Positions 1 to 11,098 are shown, counted from the first letter of the stretch. The stretch: DNA of 64,000 bases from Channallabes apus (GCA_030522415.1 CM060104.1:27552431-27616430); one strand, 5' to 3'. Numbers and translations are program-made. The notes: generated from the sequence alone by a model not told the origin.

Positions 1-560
1 TTAAACATAACCCTGGGGTGTTCTCCTCCATGCTGCGGCTCTTTAGGCTGCTGAGAACGCAACAATTAATCTGAGAGCCGAGAGCATCTGAGCGAATAAG
101 TGCAGAAAGAATAAAGGCTGAGTGTGACACATGATTTATATATATCATTATCATTCAAACTTAATCTAATTACCGTTACTGAGCCCTGGCTTTGTGTTCT
201 CCGCACTCAGGTGATTTCAGCACTCGCGTGATAAAGTTCTGTCTGTGTTCATATTTCTGACTGATAAATGATAGTTACATAAGAATGACTTCAACATGCA
301 CACTATATGCACTTTAATAACATGCTGTGTGAAACACCAAACCAAACATCAAGCGAATAAAAAGAATCAATTTCGATCTCATTTATACTCTGCAAATAGA
401 TGAATAGACAGACATGAAACCCAGAAGCTCAGAGAGAACATTCAGCGAGTGGAATGCCTTATCACTAAAACACGACACTAACCTTGTCACCAACTTGTGA
501 AAGAGACGCGTCTATCTGTGTGACGAGTACACACTCTCATTCAACAACACCACTTGCACA
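1..560. other. No recognisable feature
   Basis: I see no convincing exon, RNA gene or recognisable repeat here. The sequence is moderately AT-rich and unique-looking. Confidence 0.4.
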
Positions 561-567
561 TTGCAGG

Positions 568-655
568 AACTCGACTGGGTGTTATTGCCACATCCCCCGT
601 ACAGTCCTGACCTCGCTCCAAAACATTTCAACCTAGGAGGCCAGCGTTTCAGATC
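568..655 (+). pseudogene. mariner-like transposase scrap
   Basis: One frame reads LDWVLLPHPPYSPDLAP and then a GGQRF-like segment. This matches the conserved block around the third catalytic acidic residue of mariner transposases (HPPYSPDLAP...FGPLKEFLGGQ). No longer reading frame survives and no terminal repeats were found. It abuts the Tc1-like derivative starting near 660. It is a molecular fossil. Confidence 0.6.
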
Positions 656-659
656 ATGG

Positions 660-965
660 CTCAGCAATGTGATGAAACTGGCTCTCATGACGTCTGTAAA
701 GTTTTAAGGTTTAGGTGAAGAAATGAGGCGCTGAAACTGTCCACTGCGCTTTGATAAGCTTGCTGGTGTCAGGAGAGACACAGTCACACAAACTCACATC
801 GTCTGTCAGAAAGACCTCAGATTAGAGCCGTTATGAAGCTTCACAGAGCAGAAGTAGCAGATAAACATCTCAAAATCAACTGTTCAAAGGAGATTATTGT
901 GTATTTTGGATAAACGCCTTCAGCATTGTTTTACAGTGTAGAAAGAAATAAACATCAGGAACGAG
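660..965 (+). mobile_element. Tc1-like deletion derivative, 5' part
   Basis: The stretch closely matches 51505-51750. It starts at a block reading ATGAAACTGGCTCTCATGA, then runs through a segment coding for remnants of the transposase DNA-binding region, and ends in AAACATCAGGAAC. The rest of this copy resumes at 3896 after a 2.9-kb insertion. Both copies in the window lack the catalytic core in the same way. They are therefore probably descendants of one internally deleted, trans-mobilised Tc1 relative. Confidence 0.65.
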
Positions 966-1197
966 CAGTGTTGGGGGACGTTACTTCTTAAAGTAACTAA
1001 TTACATTACAAAATGACTGTCATTATAAAGTAATCAGTTCCATTACAGTGTTACATTCTGATAACTAGTTCGAGTACTTTTCCATCGCAGAAAATGAAAA
1101 CTCCTTTGTGATTCCTCATGCATGTTGTTTTAGTCAAGACCTTTATAATTATTCTACCATCATAACTCAGTGAAGTTTGACCCATAATATGTTAACT

Positions 1198-2677
1198 ATT
1201 AATACCGCTATCTCACCCACTAATACCCCTATCTCACCTACTAATACCCCCTATCTCACCTACTAATACCCCTATCTCACCCACTAATACCCCTATCTCA
1301 TCCACTAATACCCTAATCTAACCTACTAATACCCCTATCTCACCTACTAATACCCCTATCTCACCTACTAATACCCCCTGTCTCACCTACTAATACCCCC
1401 TGTCTCACCTACTAATACCCCTATCTCACCCACTAATACCCCTACTGTATCTCACCTACTAATACCCCTATCTCACCTACTAATACCCTTACCTCACCCA
1501 CTAATACCCCTATCTCACCCACTAATACCCCTATCTCACCTACTAATACCCCACTCTCATCTACTAATACCCCTATCTCACCTACTAATACCCCTATCTC
1601 ACCTACTAATACCCCTATCTCACCTACTAATACCCCTATCTCACCCACTAATACCCCTATCTCACCTACTAATACCCCTATCTCACCTACTAATACCCCT
1701 CTCTCACCTACTAATACCCCTATCTCACCTACTAATACCCCAATCTCACCCACTAATACCCCTATCTCACCCACAAATACCCCTATCTCACCCACTAATA
1801 CCCCTATCTCACCCACTAATACCCCTATCTCACCTACTAATACCCCTCTCTCACCTACTAATACCCCTATCTCACCTACTAATACCCCAATCTCACCCAC
1901 TAATACCCCTATCTCACCTACCAATACCCCTATCTCACCCACCAATACCCCTATCTCACCTACTAATACCCCTATCTCACCTACTAATACCCCCTGTCTC
2001 ACCTACTAATACCCCCTGTCTCATCTACTAATACCCCTATCTCACCCACTAATGCCCCTATCTCACCTACTATTGCCCTTATCTCACCTACTAATACCCC
2101 TATCTGACCTACTAATACCCCTATCTCACCTACTAATACCCCTATCTCACCTACTAATACCCCTATCTCACCTACTAATACCCCTCTCTCACCTACTAAT
2201 ACCCCTATCTCACCTACAAATACCCCTATCTCACCCACTAATACCCCTATCTCACCCACTAATACCCCTCTCTCACCCACTAATACCCCTATCTCACCTA
2301 CTAATACCCCAATCTCACCCACTAATACCCCTATCTCACCCACTAATACCCCTCTCTCACCTACTAATACCCCAATCTCACCCACTAATACCCCTATCTC
2401 ACCTACTAATACCCCAATCTCACCCACTAATACCCCTATCTCACCCACTAATACCCCTATCTCACCTACTAATACCCCTCTCACCTACTAATACCCCAAT
2501 CTCACCCACTAATACCCCTATCTCACCTACAAATACCCCTATCTCACCCACTAATACCCCTATCTCACCCACTAATACCCCTCTCTCACCTACTAATACC
2601 CCTATCTCACCTACTAATACCCCAATCTCACCCACTAATACCCCTATCTCACCTACTAATACCCCTATCTCACCTAT
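1198..2677. repeat. 21-bp minisatellite, about 70 copies
   Basis: The unit is approximately ACCCCTATCTCACCTACTAAT. Variants alternate CCTACTA/CCCACTA and CTATCTC/CTCTCTC/CAATCTC/CTGTCTC, and runs of the same variants recur, giving some higher-order structure around 2220-2640. Because 21 is a multiple of 3, stop-free frames of up to 234 codons run through it on both strands (heptad GEIGVLV on the minus strand). These are artefacts and not genes. The right edge passes directly into a MITE-like terminal sequence. Confidence 0.95.
1443..1449. other. TACTGTA footprint in minisatellite
   Basis: One 21-bp unit reads CCTACTGTATCTCACC where the others read CCTATCTCACC. TA has become TACTGTA, a 5-bp gain as left by Tc1-type excision. 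Confidence 0.7.
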
Positions 2678-2720
2678 GCGATTTCGCGCGGTGGCCATAA
2701 GTATGGTTAATCATGATTCA
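2678..2720 (+). mobile_element. Remnant of the minisatellite-bearing MITE
   Basis: The sequence after the last 21-bp unit (TGCGATTTCGCGCGGTGGCC, then GTATGGTTAATCATGATTCAC) aligns with the subterminal inverted repeat of the element at 6791-7434. There the same CCTATCTCACC motif borders it once. The rest of that MITE is absent here. Confidence 0.6.
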
Positions 2721-2869
2721 CAAAGCAGGAATAACAGAGGGGGGCGGGGCTTATAGGATGACTTTCACATACACACACTAACGGATTGGGAATGACTGCT
2801 GTCTGGCTCACACAGATTACACAAATTGTCTGAATAACGGATTCCATTTAAAAAAAATAACTGTTGCCT

Positions 2870-3798
2870 CTTTTCCACTGCATAGTACGGCACAGCACGG
2901 TTCAGTACAGCTCACTTCGGTTCGGTTCGGTTTGCGCTTCCACTGCAGTTTAGTAACGCTTTAGAGTGGGTGGGATTATTCACGTGTCGTTATAGTCGCG
3001 GCGCCTCTACTGCTGTGACGTCATCGTAAACGCGCCACAAACAAACACACAACCATGGATCATATCGACGGCATGGTGTTCTTCATTCTCGGCATGTGGA
3101 TGTTTTTAACAGCGAGACGAAGGAGTTTGTTTCAAAAGAGGCTGATGGCAGCCAAAGAAAATTTTTGGTTAATACAAAAAGGTGCGTCCGATCCTTCTCT
3201 GGCTGTTCTAAATATAGCCGTTCTGTTGTGTCTTGTAGGCGGCGCGGTGGTGTAGTGGTTAGCACTGTCGCCTTGCACCTCCAGGGTCTGGGTTCGATTC
3301 CCCGGCCAGGCTCGATTCCCGTCTCTGTGTGCATGGAGTTTGCATGTTCTCCCCGTGCTTGGTGGGTTTCCTCCGGGTACTCCGGTTTCCTCCCACAGTC
3401 CAAAGATATGCAGGTTAGGCTAATTGGCGTTCCTAAATTGCCCGTAGTGTGTGAGTGTGTGTATGTGTGTGTGCCCTGCGATGGGTGCCCGAAGTCTCCT
3501 GGGATAGGCTCCAGGTCCCCCGCGACCCTGAACACAGGATTAAGCGGTATAGAAAATGAATGAATGAATGTTGTGTCTCGTGTCGCAAGTTCGGTGACGC
3601 AGTACTGACGATTTTTTCCGGCCAATCAGTGACCAGCAGAGTTTACACGTCACGTTTTGGTGACGGTTCGGCGCGCTTGGAACCTCGGCTGAGTTGGTAC
3701 TAAAAAAAGGACCAGGTACCAGGTACTGTTCCCAGTGGAAAACCCCCCAAAAGTGAGTTGAACTGAACCGTGTCGTGCCGTACTATGCAGTGGAAAAG
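2870..3798. mobile_element. MITE-type element with long inverted ends
   Basis: The inverted termini are CTTTTCCACTGCATAGTACG and its complement ending CAGTGGAAAAG. They continue imperfectly for about 35 bp (GGCACAGCACGGTTC against GAACCGTGTCGTGCC). A target duplication is not clear, so the superfamily is unassigned. A short open frame from the ATG at 3055 (about 60 codons, with a hydrophobic start) lies inside but is cut by the SINE. I do not call it a gene. Confidence 0.7.
3237..3569 (+). mobile_element. tRNA-derived SINE (V-SINE/Mermaid-like), full length
   Basis: The head carries pol III boxes: TGGTGTAGTGG (A box) and GGTTCGATTCC (B box). A conserved body follows (GTTTGCATGTTCTCCCCGTG, then TCCTCCCACAGTCCAAAGA), and it ends in (GAAT)n. 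It is flanked by a 12-bp duplication, GTTGTGTCTTGT at 3225-3236 and GTTGTGTCTCGT at 3570-3581. This shows target-primed insertion into the surrounding MITE. Confidence 0.92.
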
Positions 3799-3895
3799 CA
3801 CCATACTGTAAATAACTGAGTACTTAAATAGCGGACCTAAAGCGCTAGATTACTCGTTACATCAAAAAAGTAATCCAAGTACTCACCCAACACTG

Positions 3896-3950
3896 GGAAC
3901 GACCATGGAGTTAGAAGGGGTGTACAAACTTTTGACTGGTAGTGTGTCTG
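3896..3950 (+). mobile_element. Tc1-like deletion derivative, 3' part
   Basis: This continues the copy interrupted at 965. ACCATGGAGTTAGAA, then AACTTTTGACTGGTAGTGT, matches the 3' end of the copy at 51745-51795 and typical fish Tc1 termini (ACTTTTGACTGGTA). Confidence 0.65.
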
Positions 3951-5189
3951 TATGCATAAAAACTACTCTATAAAATAGTTTTAAAAATTTGAAATAAATG
4001 TGTCTTCAGGAAAGTCTGTGGTTGTTTCTGCAGATCTACAAATAAATAATCCATTTCATATTTACTTGGCAGTATGATAACAGAAGATAATGTGCAACGC
4101 TGACAAACATGAACTCACTGTTTTCCCTGATATCTCTATTTTCATGAGAAAAAAAAAAACATTGCCTGTCTCATGTCTCTTACTCCCAGGCACAGTGATG
4201 GTCTAAATCCTGCCGAGATTAAATCCCAGCATTAGAGGAGTAAAGCTATGTGCTAAGAAGAGCCACCTGCTGAACAAAAGGAGGTGACAGCCGGGTTTTG
4301 CTTCATAATGTCCCCATTATAAGAAAAGCCTGAGCAGTGGACAGATAGGAACCTGATGTCTGTGCAGCACAAAAGCAGACGAATAATGGTGTTAAAGAAG
4401 TTTCCGTGTCATTTCACACCAGTGAGATAACAAGCATGATGAAAGGATGGAGCAGTTCGAGCTGATCTCATGAGAAATTAGTGAGAATTCAATTCAAAAA
4501 CAAATGTGACTGGTGTGCTTGGATTTTGTATTAAAAAAAAAAAATCTAATCAGAAAGTCATGAGAAAGCCATCCTCCCCTTAAACTAGACTTGACCACCC
4601 TAGGAATTTCCAAAGCGATTTGAGATGTCGAGAAGAAGACCAGACTTGTACATACTGTTGAATTATTTGATTGAATAACGTGTTTTATTCTTTATGATTA
4701 GTGGAATAAAACCGCTCAGGATGTGCTGCTAAAACAATCAACTTTTCAGTGGGACCATGAGAAGAACACATGGAATGTTCTCTAAAAACCCAACCTATCT
4801 AATAAGCTTTTGAGGTATAGACAATATACCACAATGCACCATGTAATCACCATGTAGCACACAACCACGTCTTGTTTCCATGACTGTAATTTTCCACCTA
4901 CTGACTACATCACTTCATCCCGACATCACTCAGCCACGTCCTGTGATGCACTTAGACATGGATCCATGAGTCACACGCATTATTACTTGGCGCTCGGACA
5001 AACGCAGGCTTATATTTAGCGAGCGTCTCCTACAATCAGTGTTTAACGAGGGTCGCTGACCCCCTGTCCACGTAATTGTGTAATTGCATGCATGAAAAAC
5101 ATGACAGGGAGAAAAGATGCTGGACACGCACTTTCACTTTGAGAGGTTTGATTAAAAAATGGTGGCAGTGTTTTAACATGACAGATTTT

Positions 5190-5192
<3 letters not shown>
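3951..5192. other. No recognisable feature
   Basis: AT-rich sequence with poly-A runs near 4149 and 4531. I see no conserved exon or repeat family. Confidence 0.4.

Positions 5193-5233
<41 letters not shown>
5193..5233. repeat. (AG)n microsatellite
   Basis: About 20 uninterrupted AG units. Confidence 0.97.
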
Positions 5234-5236
<3 letters not shown>

Positions 5237-5635
5237 ATTATTGCATTTGTGAGGAAGAGGGCGTACAGAGAGGTCACTATAGCAGGATGGTCATAAAAAT
5301 CTCTGGAAACGTACGCTGTTTAAAATGATATCAGAATCCAATCAGATAAAATATACATCATATAAACAGATTACATTTACCCAAAGAGACACGGATCCAG
5401 ACCTGAAAACATTTTGTAAATATATAAATTGTCATCAACTTGATGGTTTAAAATGTTTTGTAACTTAGCCAGTTTATATTTTGGCTAACACTTACAGTAG
5501 TGTTTTATATTAGATGCTAGCTTTAGCTTTGTCTCTACGTTACTATGAATGGCGCTGGAAGTGGGGAGTCGTTTTGGTTTAGTATAGTAGAGAAGAAGAC
5601 GAAGACGAAGGAAGGCTTTAATGTCACTGTTAATT

Positions 5636-5830
5636 TTTCATTTTTTTTTACCATGCAATGTCACCAAGTGCTTAAGTGATCTCCATCCATTTTTTCCAAA
5701 CACATTTCTTCCACAAAATCGACGGTTGAGCACTGTCCCTCTCGGTTTTGAAGAGTTTCAAACCCAGTTATGATCATTTCAAATCTCCTTAGTTGTCTTC
5801 AACTTTTACTTTTAGTTAGAATTTAGTTCA
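5636..5830 (-). pseudogene. Tc1-like transposase fragment
   Basis: The stretch CACCAAGTGCTTAAGTGATC, then GACGGTTGAGCACTGTCC, and on to AATCTCCTTAGTTGTCTTC, aligns with 17050-17225. It matches the antisense of the DNA-binding part of fish Tc1 transposases. No open frame survives. Confidence 0.5.
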
Positions 5831-6790
5831 GAGGCTGTCTAACTGATATCTTAGTTATTCTAAAAATGATGTACAAAATCAAAGTTATTTAATGTAATGT
5901 ATTTTATTTTATTAGTGCTGCTCAATTAATCACATTAAAATCATAATAGCAGTAAAGACCTGGGCCCGGTTTCTCGAAAGCTTCTTATCGCTAAGTAGTT
6001 CTTAAGTCGTACCTTAACCTCTCTCTTAACTTAATGGCGCATTTCCCGAAACGTTCTTACGCTAAGTATCTCTTAGCTACGTCAGACGTTCGTAAGGTTG
6101 GTCTGGACCAACCTTAACTCATACTTAGCGTAGTTTCAGCTCTAGACGCTAGTCGCCGCCACTGAGCAGCAGTCTTTATAAACCAGCGGTGTATGCAAAC
6201 ACATTATGGCACGTTATCAAAGTCGTATTAATGATGGAATATACTGTAGACCTGTTTAAGAATTTTATTTTATTTGATATCAGAACTAATAGAGTGCCTT
6301 TTAATTAGCCTATTTCATAATGTGACTAACGCATTAAAATTGCCAATCACAATTAATATTAAACAGGTGGCGAACAATTAGGCAGCGAGCGTGGTGTTGT
6401 GTGAGTCATGTACATGTTTCCTTTAGACAAAACTTCAGCCCTTTTCATATTTTCCCCGTGGTCGTTATTAAAAATATATATATAAATAAAAGTTTTGCCT
6501 TCCAAGGCAACAGATTATGGAGCTTCTTGAGCTGCTCAGACCTGCGCGTGCCAGACCAACGCGTACTTACTGTACTTACTGTACTTACTGTACACTCCCC
6601 GTCCCGATGTCCAGCTGCTCGCTGCTTTTTGTTTAAAATATGTTTCATTGCTCATTAGCCATTATCCATGACTTTATGAGTTTTTCTTTTGACACGTTTT
6701 ATTTTTATGAAATTTGATTTAGTTACATGAGAAAATAACCTTGGGAGATTCAAACCCCGCACCCATTCATTTTTTCTGGGTGATTGTAAT

Positions 6791-7434
6791 GTTTAATACC
6801 CCTACAGTATTCACTCATGCGGTTTGACTCGCTGTGAGATGCGGTGTGTTATACCCCTATCTCACCTGCGCGGGCTCGCGCTGTGGCCGTAGGCTTGATC
6901 ATGATTCACCCCGAGTTTTTGCGCTGTGGTTACGTTTCCATCTTTCCGCGTGAAAAATTCAACGTTTAATTTTTTGCTGGTCCTCGCGGAAGCTTGCAGA
7001 CTTTGTAGAACTTCGCGGAACGTTAAAGGAACGTCGTGGGCAATCGCGGCAGCTCACGGAGATGAGTCCGGCCACACAGGTGAGAGAGGGGTATTAGGCA
7101 CCACACAGGTGAGAGAGGGGTATTAGGCACCACACAGGTGAGAGAGGGGTATTAGGCACCACACAGGTGAGAGAGGGGTATTAGGCACCACACAGGTGAG
7201 AGAGGGGTATTAGGCACCACACAGGTGAGAGAGGGGTATTAGACACCGTGATCTGCCTCGAGTGACCGGCGCCCGACGGTCCGCGAAGAACTACAAGGTC
7301 CGCGAGCTTCCACATGTTAAACATGTTTATTTTTTTTGCATGGTAAGATGGAAACGTAATAACAGCACCAAAACTCGCGCCGAATCATAATGAACCGCAC
7401 TTACGGCCCCGCGTGTGAGATAGAGGTATTAAAC
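6791..7434. mobile_element. Long-TIR MITE carrying the TACCCCTATCTCAC motif
   Basis: It starts GTTTAATACC and ends GGTATTAAAC. About 100 bp at each end are imperfect inverted repeats: the left ...CCTATCTCACCTGCGCGG...GATCATGATTC...TTACGTTTCCATCTT pairs with the complement of the right end. The interior is GC-rich and has a 29-bp tandem array (7080-7249). The border motif is the same as the 21-bp minisatellite unit at 1198-2677. Confidence 0.7.
7080..7249. repeat. 29-bp tandem repeat, 6 copies
   Basis: The unit is GTGAGAGAGGGGTATTAGGC plus ACCACACAG. It is almost perfectly conserved, starting at 7080, 7109, 7138, 7167, 7196 and 7225. The first 17 bp are the reverse complement of TAATACCCCTCTCTCAC, the core of the 21-bp minisatellite. 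Confidence 0.95.
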
Positions 7435-8231
7435 CTCCACCCTGTCATCTCATCGTATTCATTCCATAAGTGCACTATACAACCCCAACAACTGACACTT
7501 CACATTGTTTCTGAAGCTGGTGAAGAGTGTTATCAGCTGTTTGTCTATCAACTATGATTGGATACCCGGTTCGTTTCACGGCCACATGTTACATGAAAAT
7601 ATATATATTATATTATTATATTAATTAATATTAATTTATATATTTGTCTATTATGGCATGTTATTGTTAAGTTAACACATGTCGAAATAAACGCTATTAA
7701 AAGAATTTAGTGCAATGTTTAATTTGCATAGAAAGTGCCGTCTTTCTTAACACTGTCATGCAAAAGGAGTCAAAAATCGATTCCAGAGCCACCGATGTCC
7801 GCTAATTCAGGACCTTCACTGTAGACAGCGCCGCGTAACGTCGGACGTAAGAGGCAGCGACTTAAGAAGACTCCTAAGAGACAGTTCGAGAAATACACTT
7901 AGAAAAGTTATCACTTAACGTAAGATATATCTTAAGAGTCTTCTTAGCGCGCGAATAGTGTGCGTTATCGAGAAACCGGGCCCTGTGCAATTATTTAATC
8001 ACAAAATGCTAGAATTTATTCCAAGTACATAGTCATTTTATGTAGAGCTAAGTTTTTATTAATCATTTTGCTTTGATAAAGCAACATCTTCTTAATGAGA
8101 TCGTTTGTCTAACTATTTGATGTGAGGCTAGGTAAATACATTTGAGTACAAAATGTTACATTTAATAAATTGCAATCGCAACATGTGTCAATATAATCAC
8201 AATGTGATGCTTTGATATAATCGTGCAGTCC

Positions 8232-8275
8232 TATATTATATTATATTATATTATATTATATCATATTATATTATA
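8232..8275. repeat. (ATATT)n microsatellite
   Basis: About nine copies with one TCATA interruption. Confidence 0.9.
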
Positions 8276-9240
8276 CTAAACCTAATATAAGATTACTATT
8301 CCTATTTCTAGACATATTTAATGTTCTACCTGTATTTTTTTTTCTATTGGCTGAAGTTTTTTTTTTTTCCATTCCAGAAATAAAACTGTATTCTAAACAT
8401 GATTAATAATATCTTTCTGTAGGAGAAAACTATTTTCGAATTTAGTTTTGGTACTTTGGTTACCTTCGAGCATGAACCTCTATATATTTGTGTTACTTAT
8501 TTTCTTTTTTCTTACATTTTTGTTTGCTTTATCAATGAAGAGTTAAACATCTAAAGGTTGAGAATATTCTCTGGCTTTGAACTTTTTTCTCTTTTAAAGT
8601 GGAACACACTCAGACTTCAAGCATCTCATTTGTAGGTTGTCTTTTTTGGTGTCCTGAATAAATTGGCTGAAGTGTGGGTCACTGCACTGTGCTGGTGTTA
8701 TACACATCACTGTCCTCCTAATGCAGGAGCAGATTAGATATATGCACTTATATATGACCAGGTACCGACTGAAGCCTCGTCCCCTGCTGAGAGACGGCCG
8801 TAACACTTTTCTCTAAGGAACACAGGGACAAGTGGAGTATTTATCATCAGTTATGAACCTGAGAGCTGAAGGAGAAGCAGTATGAGGTAGACAGAAAGCA
8901 GAATGCAAGCCAGTAATGAGTCTTTAGTCAAGAACTAAAAAGAACAATAATGTGTCTAAAGGAACCGGGGAACAAATCAGCTGTGTCCGTGCAGAATTGT
9001 AATTGTTTTAATCATCATTTAATTAAGATTTTACAATCAGTGCAACTGCTGCGTAAAGAGCAAATATGAATATTGATAAAGTAAAGTTTTGTTTGAACTA
9101 TATTAACCCTTTCAGGCTCAAATTAAGTTTTGAGGATTTGAGATATTGGATTTGGATCCCATATTGTTTTTGTTGTTGTTCTGCCACTGAAAAGCACTTT
9201 GTTACTTTGTTTAGGTAGTTCCAAATCTGCAACGCCTGCC
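8276..9240. other. No recognisable feature
   Basis: AT-rich, with T runs at 8335 and 8357. I see no supported coding or RNA feature. Confidence 0.4.
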
Positions 9241-9489
9241 TTGAGAGGGTTAACCCTTTAAAGTCCTAATTCTCTCTCTCTCTCTTTCTCTCTGTCTACT
9301 GTATATACAAGTGGATTTACATATAAACGTTCCAGCAAACCTGTGACTTGTGATGATTTCTAGTGAAAGAAGGTGTAAAGCGATGGACATTTAGAGAAGA
9401 CCTCAGTCACAGTACGGTGATGAGACTCTTAGCCACAGTAAAACATCTGAACTTTTTAAAGGAGGCTGTGAATACGTCTGAGAATTACG

Positions 9490-10345
9490 ATTCAGGCCGG
9501 TGGTGGCTCGGAGCCCACAGCAGTCGTTCCCATCAGATTTTTGATTTTTTTAATATAAAAATGTTGTATTGATTTTTTACAAAGTCCTTCAACTCTCACA
9601 GGCTTAAAAGTAATTGAACAAACTAACATCAAGATAAATACATGCTGCCTGTTTATGAATCTTTCTGCCTCCGCTTTTGTCTTCAATAATTTAAAAAGCA
9701 GCTCAGCAGGTCCAAGAGCTGTCCTATCAGATTTCATCCTGATATCACTGGCAGCTGTACATGCCCATGCCACAACACTGCTTCCACCAGGTTTTATGTG
9801 GTATGATTTGGATCTTAAGCCCTTTATCTTCTTCTCCACACTCATTCTTCTCTTCCTATCATCTATTTGTTACAAATTAATCTAATATCAGAAGTGGGCT
9901 GGCTTTTTTTCTCTCTTCTTTTTAGATGTTTTGTGACTTAGTCTTACTGTATATGGTCTTTCTGTTGTTCAGCATTCCTAGTGGTTTGCATCTTGAAGTA
10001 AACCCTCTGTTTTTATTTATTTCATTTCACAAAGATTAAAGTTTGAAGATTTCATTTTCTTTTCAGGATCATAGATGTCTTCTCAGGTCTTGAAAGTCTT
10101 TTGATGTTGCCGGGCTCGCCAGTGCCTTCCTTCTTTTTAAGAAAGGAAAAATATGTGCCCAACTGTTGATTTAAGTTGAGTCCAAAAGTTTCTGCTGTTT
10201 GTGCTGTCTGTATGTTGATTCAGTTTTGTTTTTCCACTTTAATGATGTCCTCCTTCACTTGCATCAGCACCTCTTTGGCCACTGTGTTGAGAATTTCCCA
10301 TGAACAGCTACAGAGCCAAGTGCAACTTCGAATCTCCTGGAATGT
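9490..10345 (-). pseudogene. Decayed Tc1-like transposase
   Basis: The minus strand near 9640-9810 reads KPGGSSVVAWACTAAS and then LLKTKAEAERFINRQ. These correspond to the GGSSVMVWACMAASG block and the block after the DLNPIEH motif of one fish Tc1 family. The DDE region between them has been deleted. Further upstream (10080-10145, minus strand) GTGEPGNI...RPEKTSM resembles the linker before the second helix-turn-helix. Stops and frameshifts are frequent. Confidence 0.65.
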
Positions 10346-10497
10346 TATGTTCTGAATTTGTCATAAGATAGTGAGTAAATACAACTGGATATCAAACTGC
10401 TGGCCAAATATTTTCAGCTTGTAACTATTGATAGACAATTTTTTTTTTTTTTTTAAACACCTTGACTTGAAGCTATAAGTCTACACTTCAATCACAC

Positions 10498-10587
10498 CTT
10501 GATTTCTTTAGTTTAAGTCCACTGTGGTGGTGTACACGGGTAGAAACACAGAAAAAAGTGTCACTGCATAAATACTTATAAACCTAA
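10498..10587. repeat. Tc1-like terminal repeat, copy A
   Basis: The block CCTTGATTTCTTTAGTTTAA continues through CCACTGTGGTGGTGTACACG and ends AAATACTTATAAACCT. This is typical of the terminal region of a fish Tc1 family. A second copy is at 11196-11278. Confidence 0.6.
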
Positions 10588-11066
10588 AAACATAAGTGGC
10601 ACAGCTCCGTGCCAGCAACACAGCATGGGTCACGGCGGGTTAAAAAATAAACATTTGTTTATATGGAAGCGTTGATGGTGTGTGTTAACGGGGACACTTC
10701 AGACTTCAAACTACGTATTTGGGTTTTTAGATATGTCGATTAAAACAAAAGTTATCATTACCATTTACAGTATAAAGGATAAATTTTACCACTACAGGAA
10801 TATGGCCAGGAATGGCATCGCAACAGTGTAGAACTCTCAAAATGAGCATATTGGTTTTATTTTGGTCATAAAAACAAACATAAAAACACATGATCATGTG
10901 TATGTAAGCTATTTCTTTGCCCATGTGACCCAATTTATTTATTTATATTTTTTGGCTCAGTCATGTCTGGATAATTGGTTAAAATGAACAAAAATTCACC
11001 TCATCATATTGTGAATTTTGTGTTGAAAAAAGGATACAACACTCAATACTACACAATCCTGAGACC

Positions 11067-11098
11067 TATATATATATATATATATATATATGTTCATT

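Larger units (their letters stand above)
966..3895. mobile_element. hAT-like non-autonomous element
   Basis: The ends are CAGTGTTGGG and CCCAACACTG. They are flanked by an 8-bp duplication, GGAACGAG at 958-965 and GGAACGAC at 3896-3903 (one mismatch). The homologous empty site in the repeat copy near 51745 shows the insertion directly. An 8-bp duplication and CAG...CTG-type ends are typical of hAT elements. Subterminal sequence is rich in AAGTAACTAATTAC-like motifs. No transposase is visible. The element has grown by hosting a 21-bp minisatellite (1198-2677) and a MITE with a SINE inside (2870-3798). Confidence 0.75.
5962..7983. mobile_element. TIR element GGGCCCGGTTTCTCGA (PIF/Harbinger-like?)
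   Basis: The termini GGGCCCGGTTTCTCGA and TCGAGAAACCGGGCCC are perfect inverted repeats. If the first G/last C are read as target, a 3-bp CTG duplication is possible, as in PIF/Harbinger elements. Subterminal regions contain many CTTAAG/TCTTAG motifs in inverted arrangement. No transposase frame is visible. A second MITE (6791-7434) sits inside. A (CTTACTGTA)3 short repeat lies near 6565. Confidence 0.65.
5914..8231. mobile_element. Outer hAT-like MITE (nest host)
   Basis: The left edge AGTGCTGCTCAATTAATCAC and the right edge ATAATCGTGCAGTCCT are imperfect inverted repeats. They resemble a fish hAT-type family with AGTGCTGC...GCAGCACT ends and internal ATCACAAT motifs. It is interrupted by the element at 5962-7983. 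The target duplication is not resolvable because the right flank is an ATATT repeat. Confidence 0.35.

Noticed and set aside
1442..2756. Open frames of 78-234 codons (GEIGVLV and PLSHLLI heptads) on both strands
   Set aside because: They are translations of the 21-bp tandem repeat. A period divisible by three keeps any stop-free unit open. No start, splice or codon signal supports them.
3237..3569. A and B box sequences suggesting tRNA genes (also at 39935, 46548, 57162, 59896 and 25964)
   Set aside because: No full cloverleaf or 3' acceptor stem. The sequences continue into SINE bodies and are flanked by target duplications.
3083..3625. Long frames through SINE copies (also 39926-40273, 46513-46932 and 57178-57588)
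   Set aside because: The same peptide-like strings recur in every SINE copy in either strand. They are repeat artefacts.
7080..7249. Regularly spaced 29-bp repeats resembling a CRISPR array
   Set aside because: The repeats are directly head-to-tail with no unique spacers, and the DNA is vertebrate.
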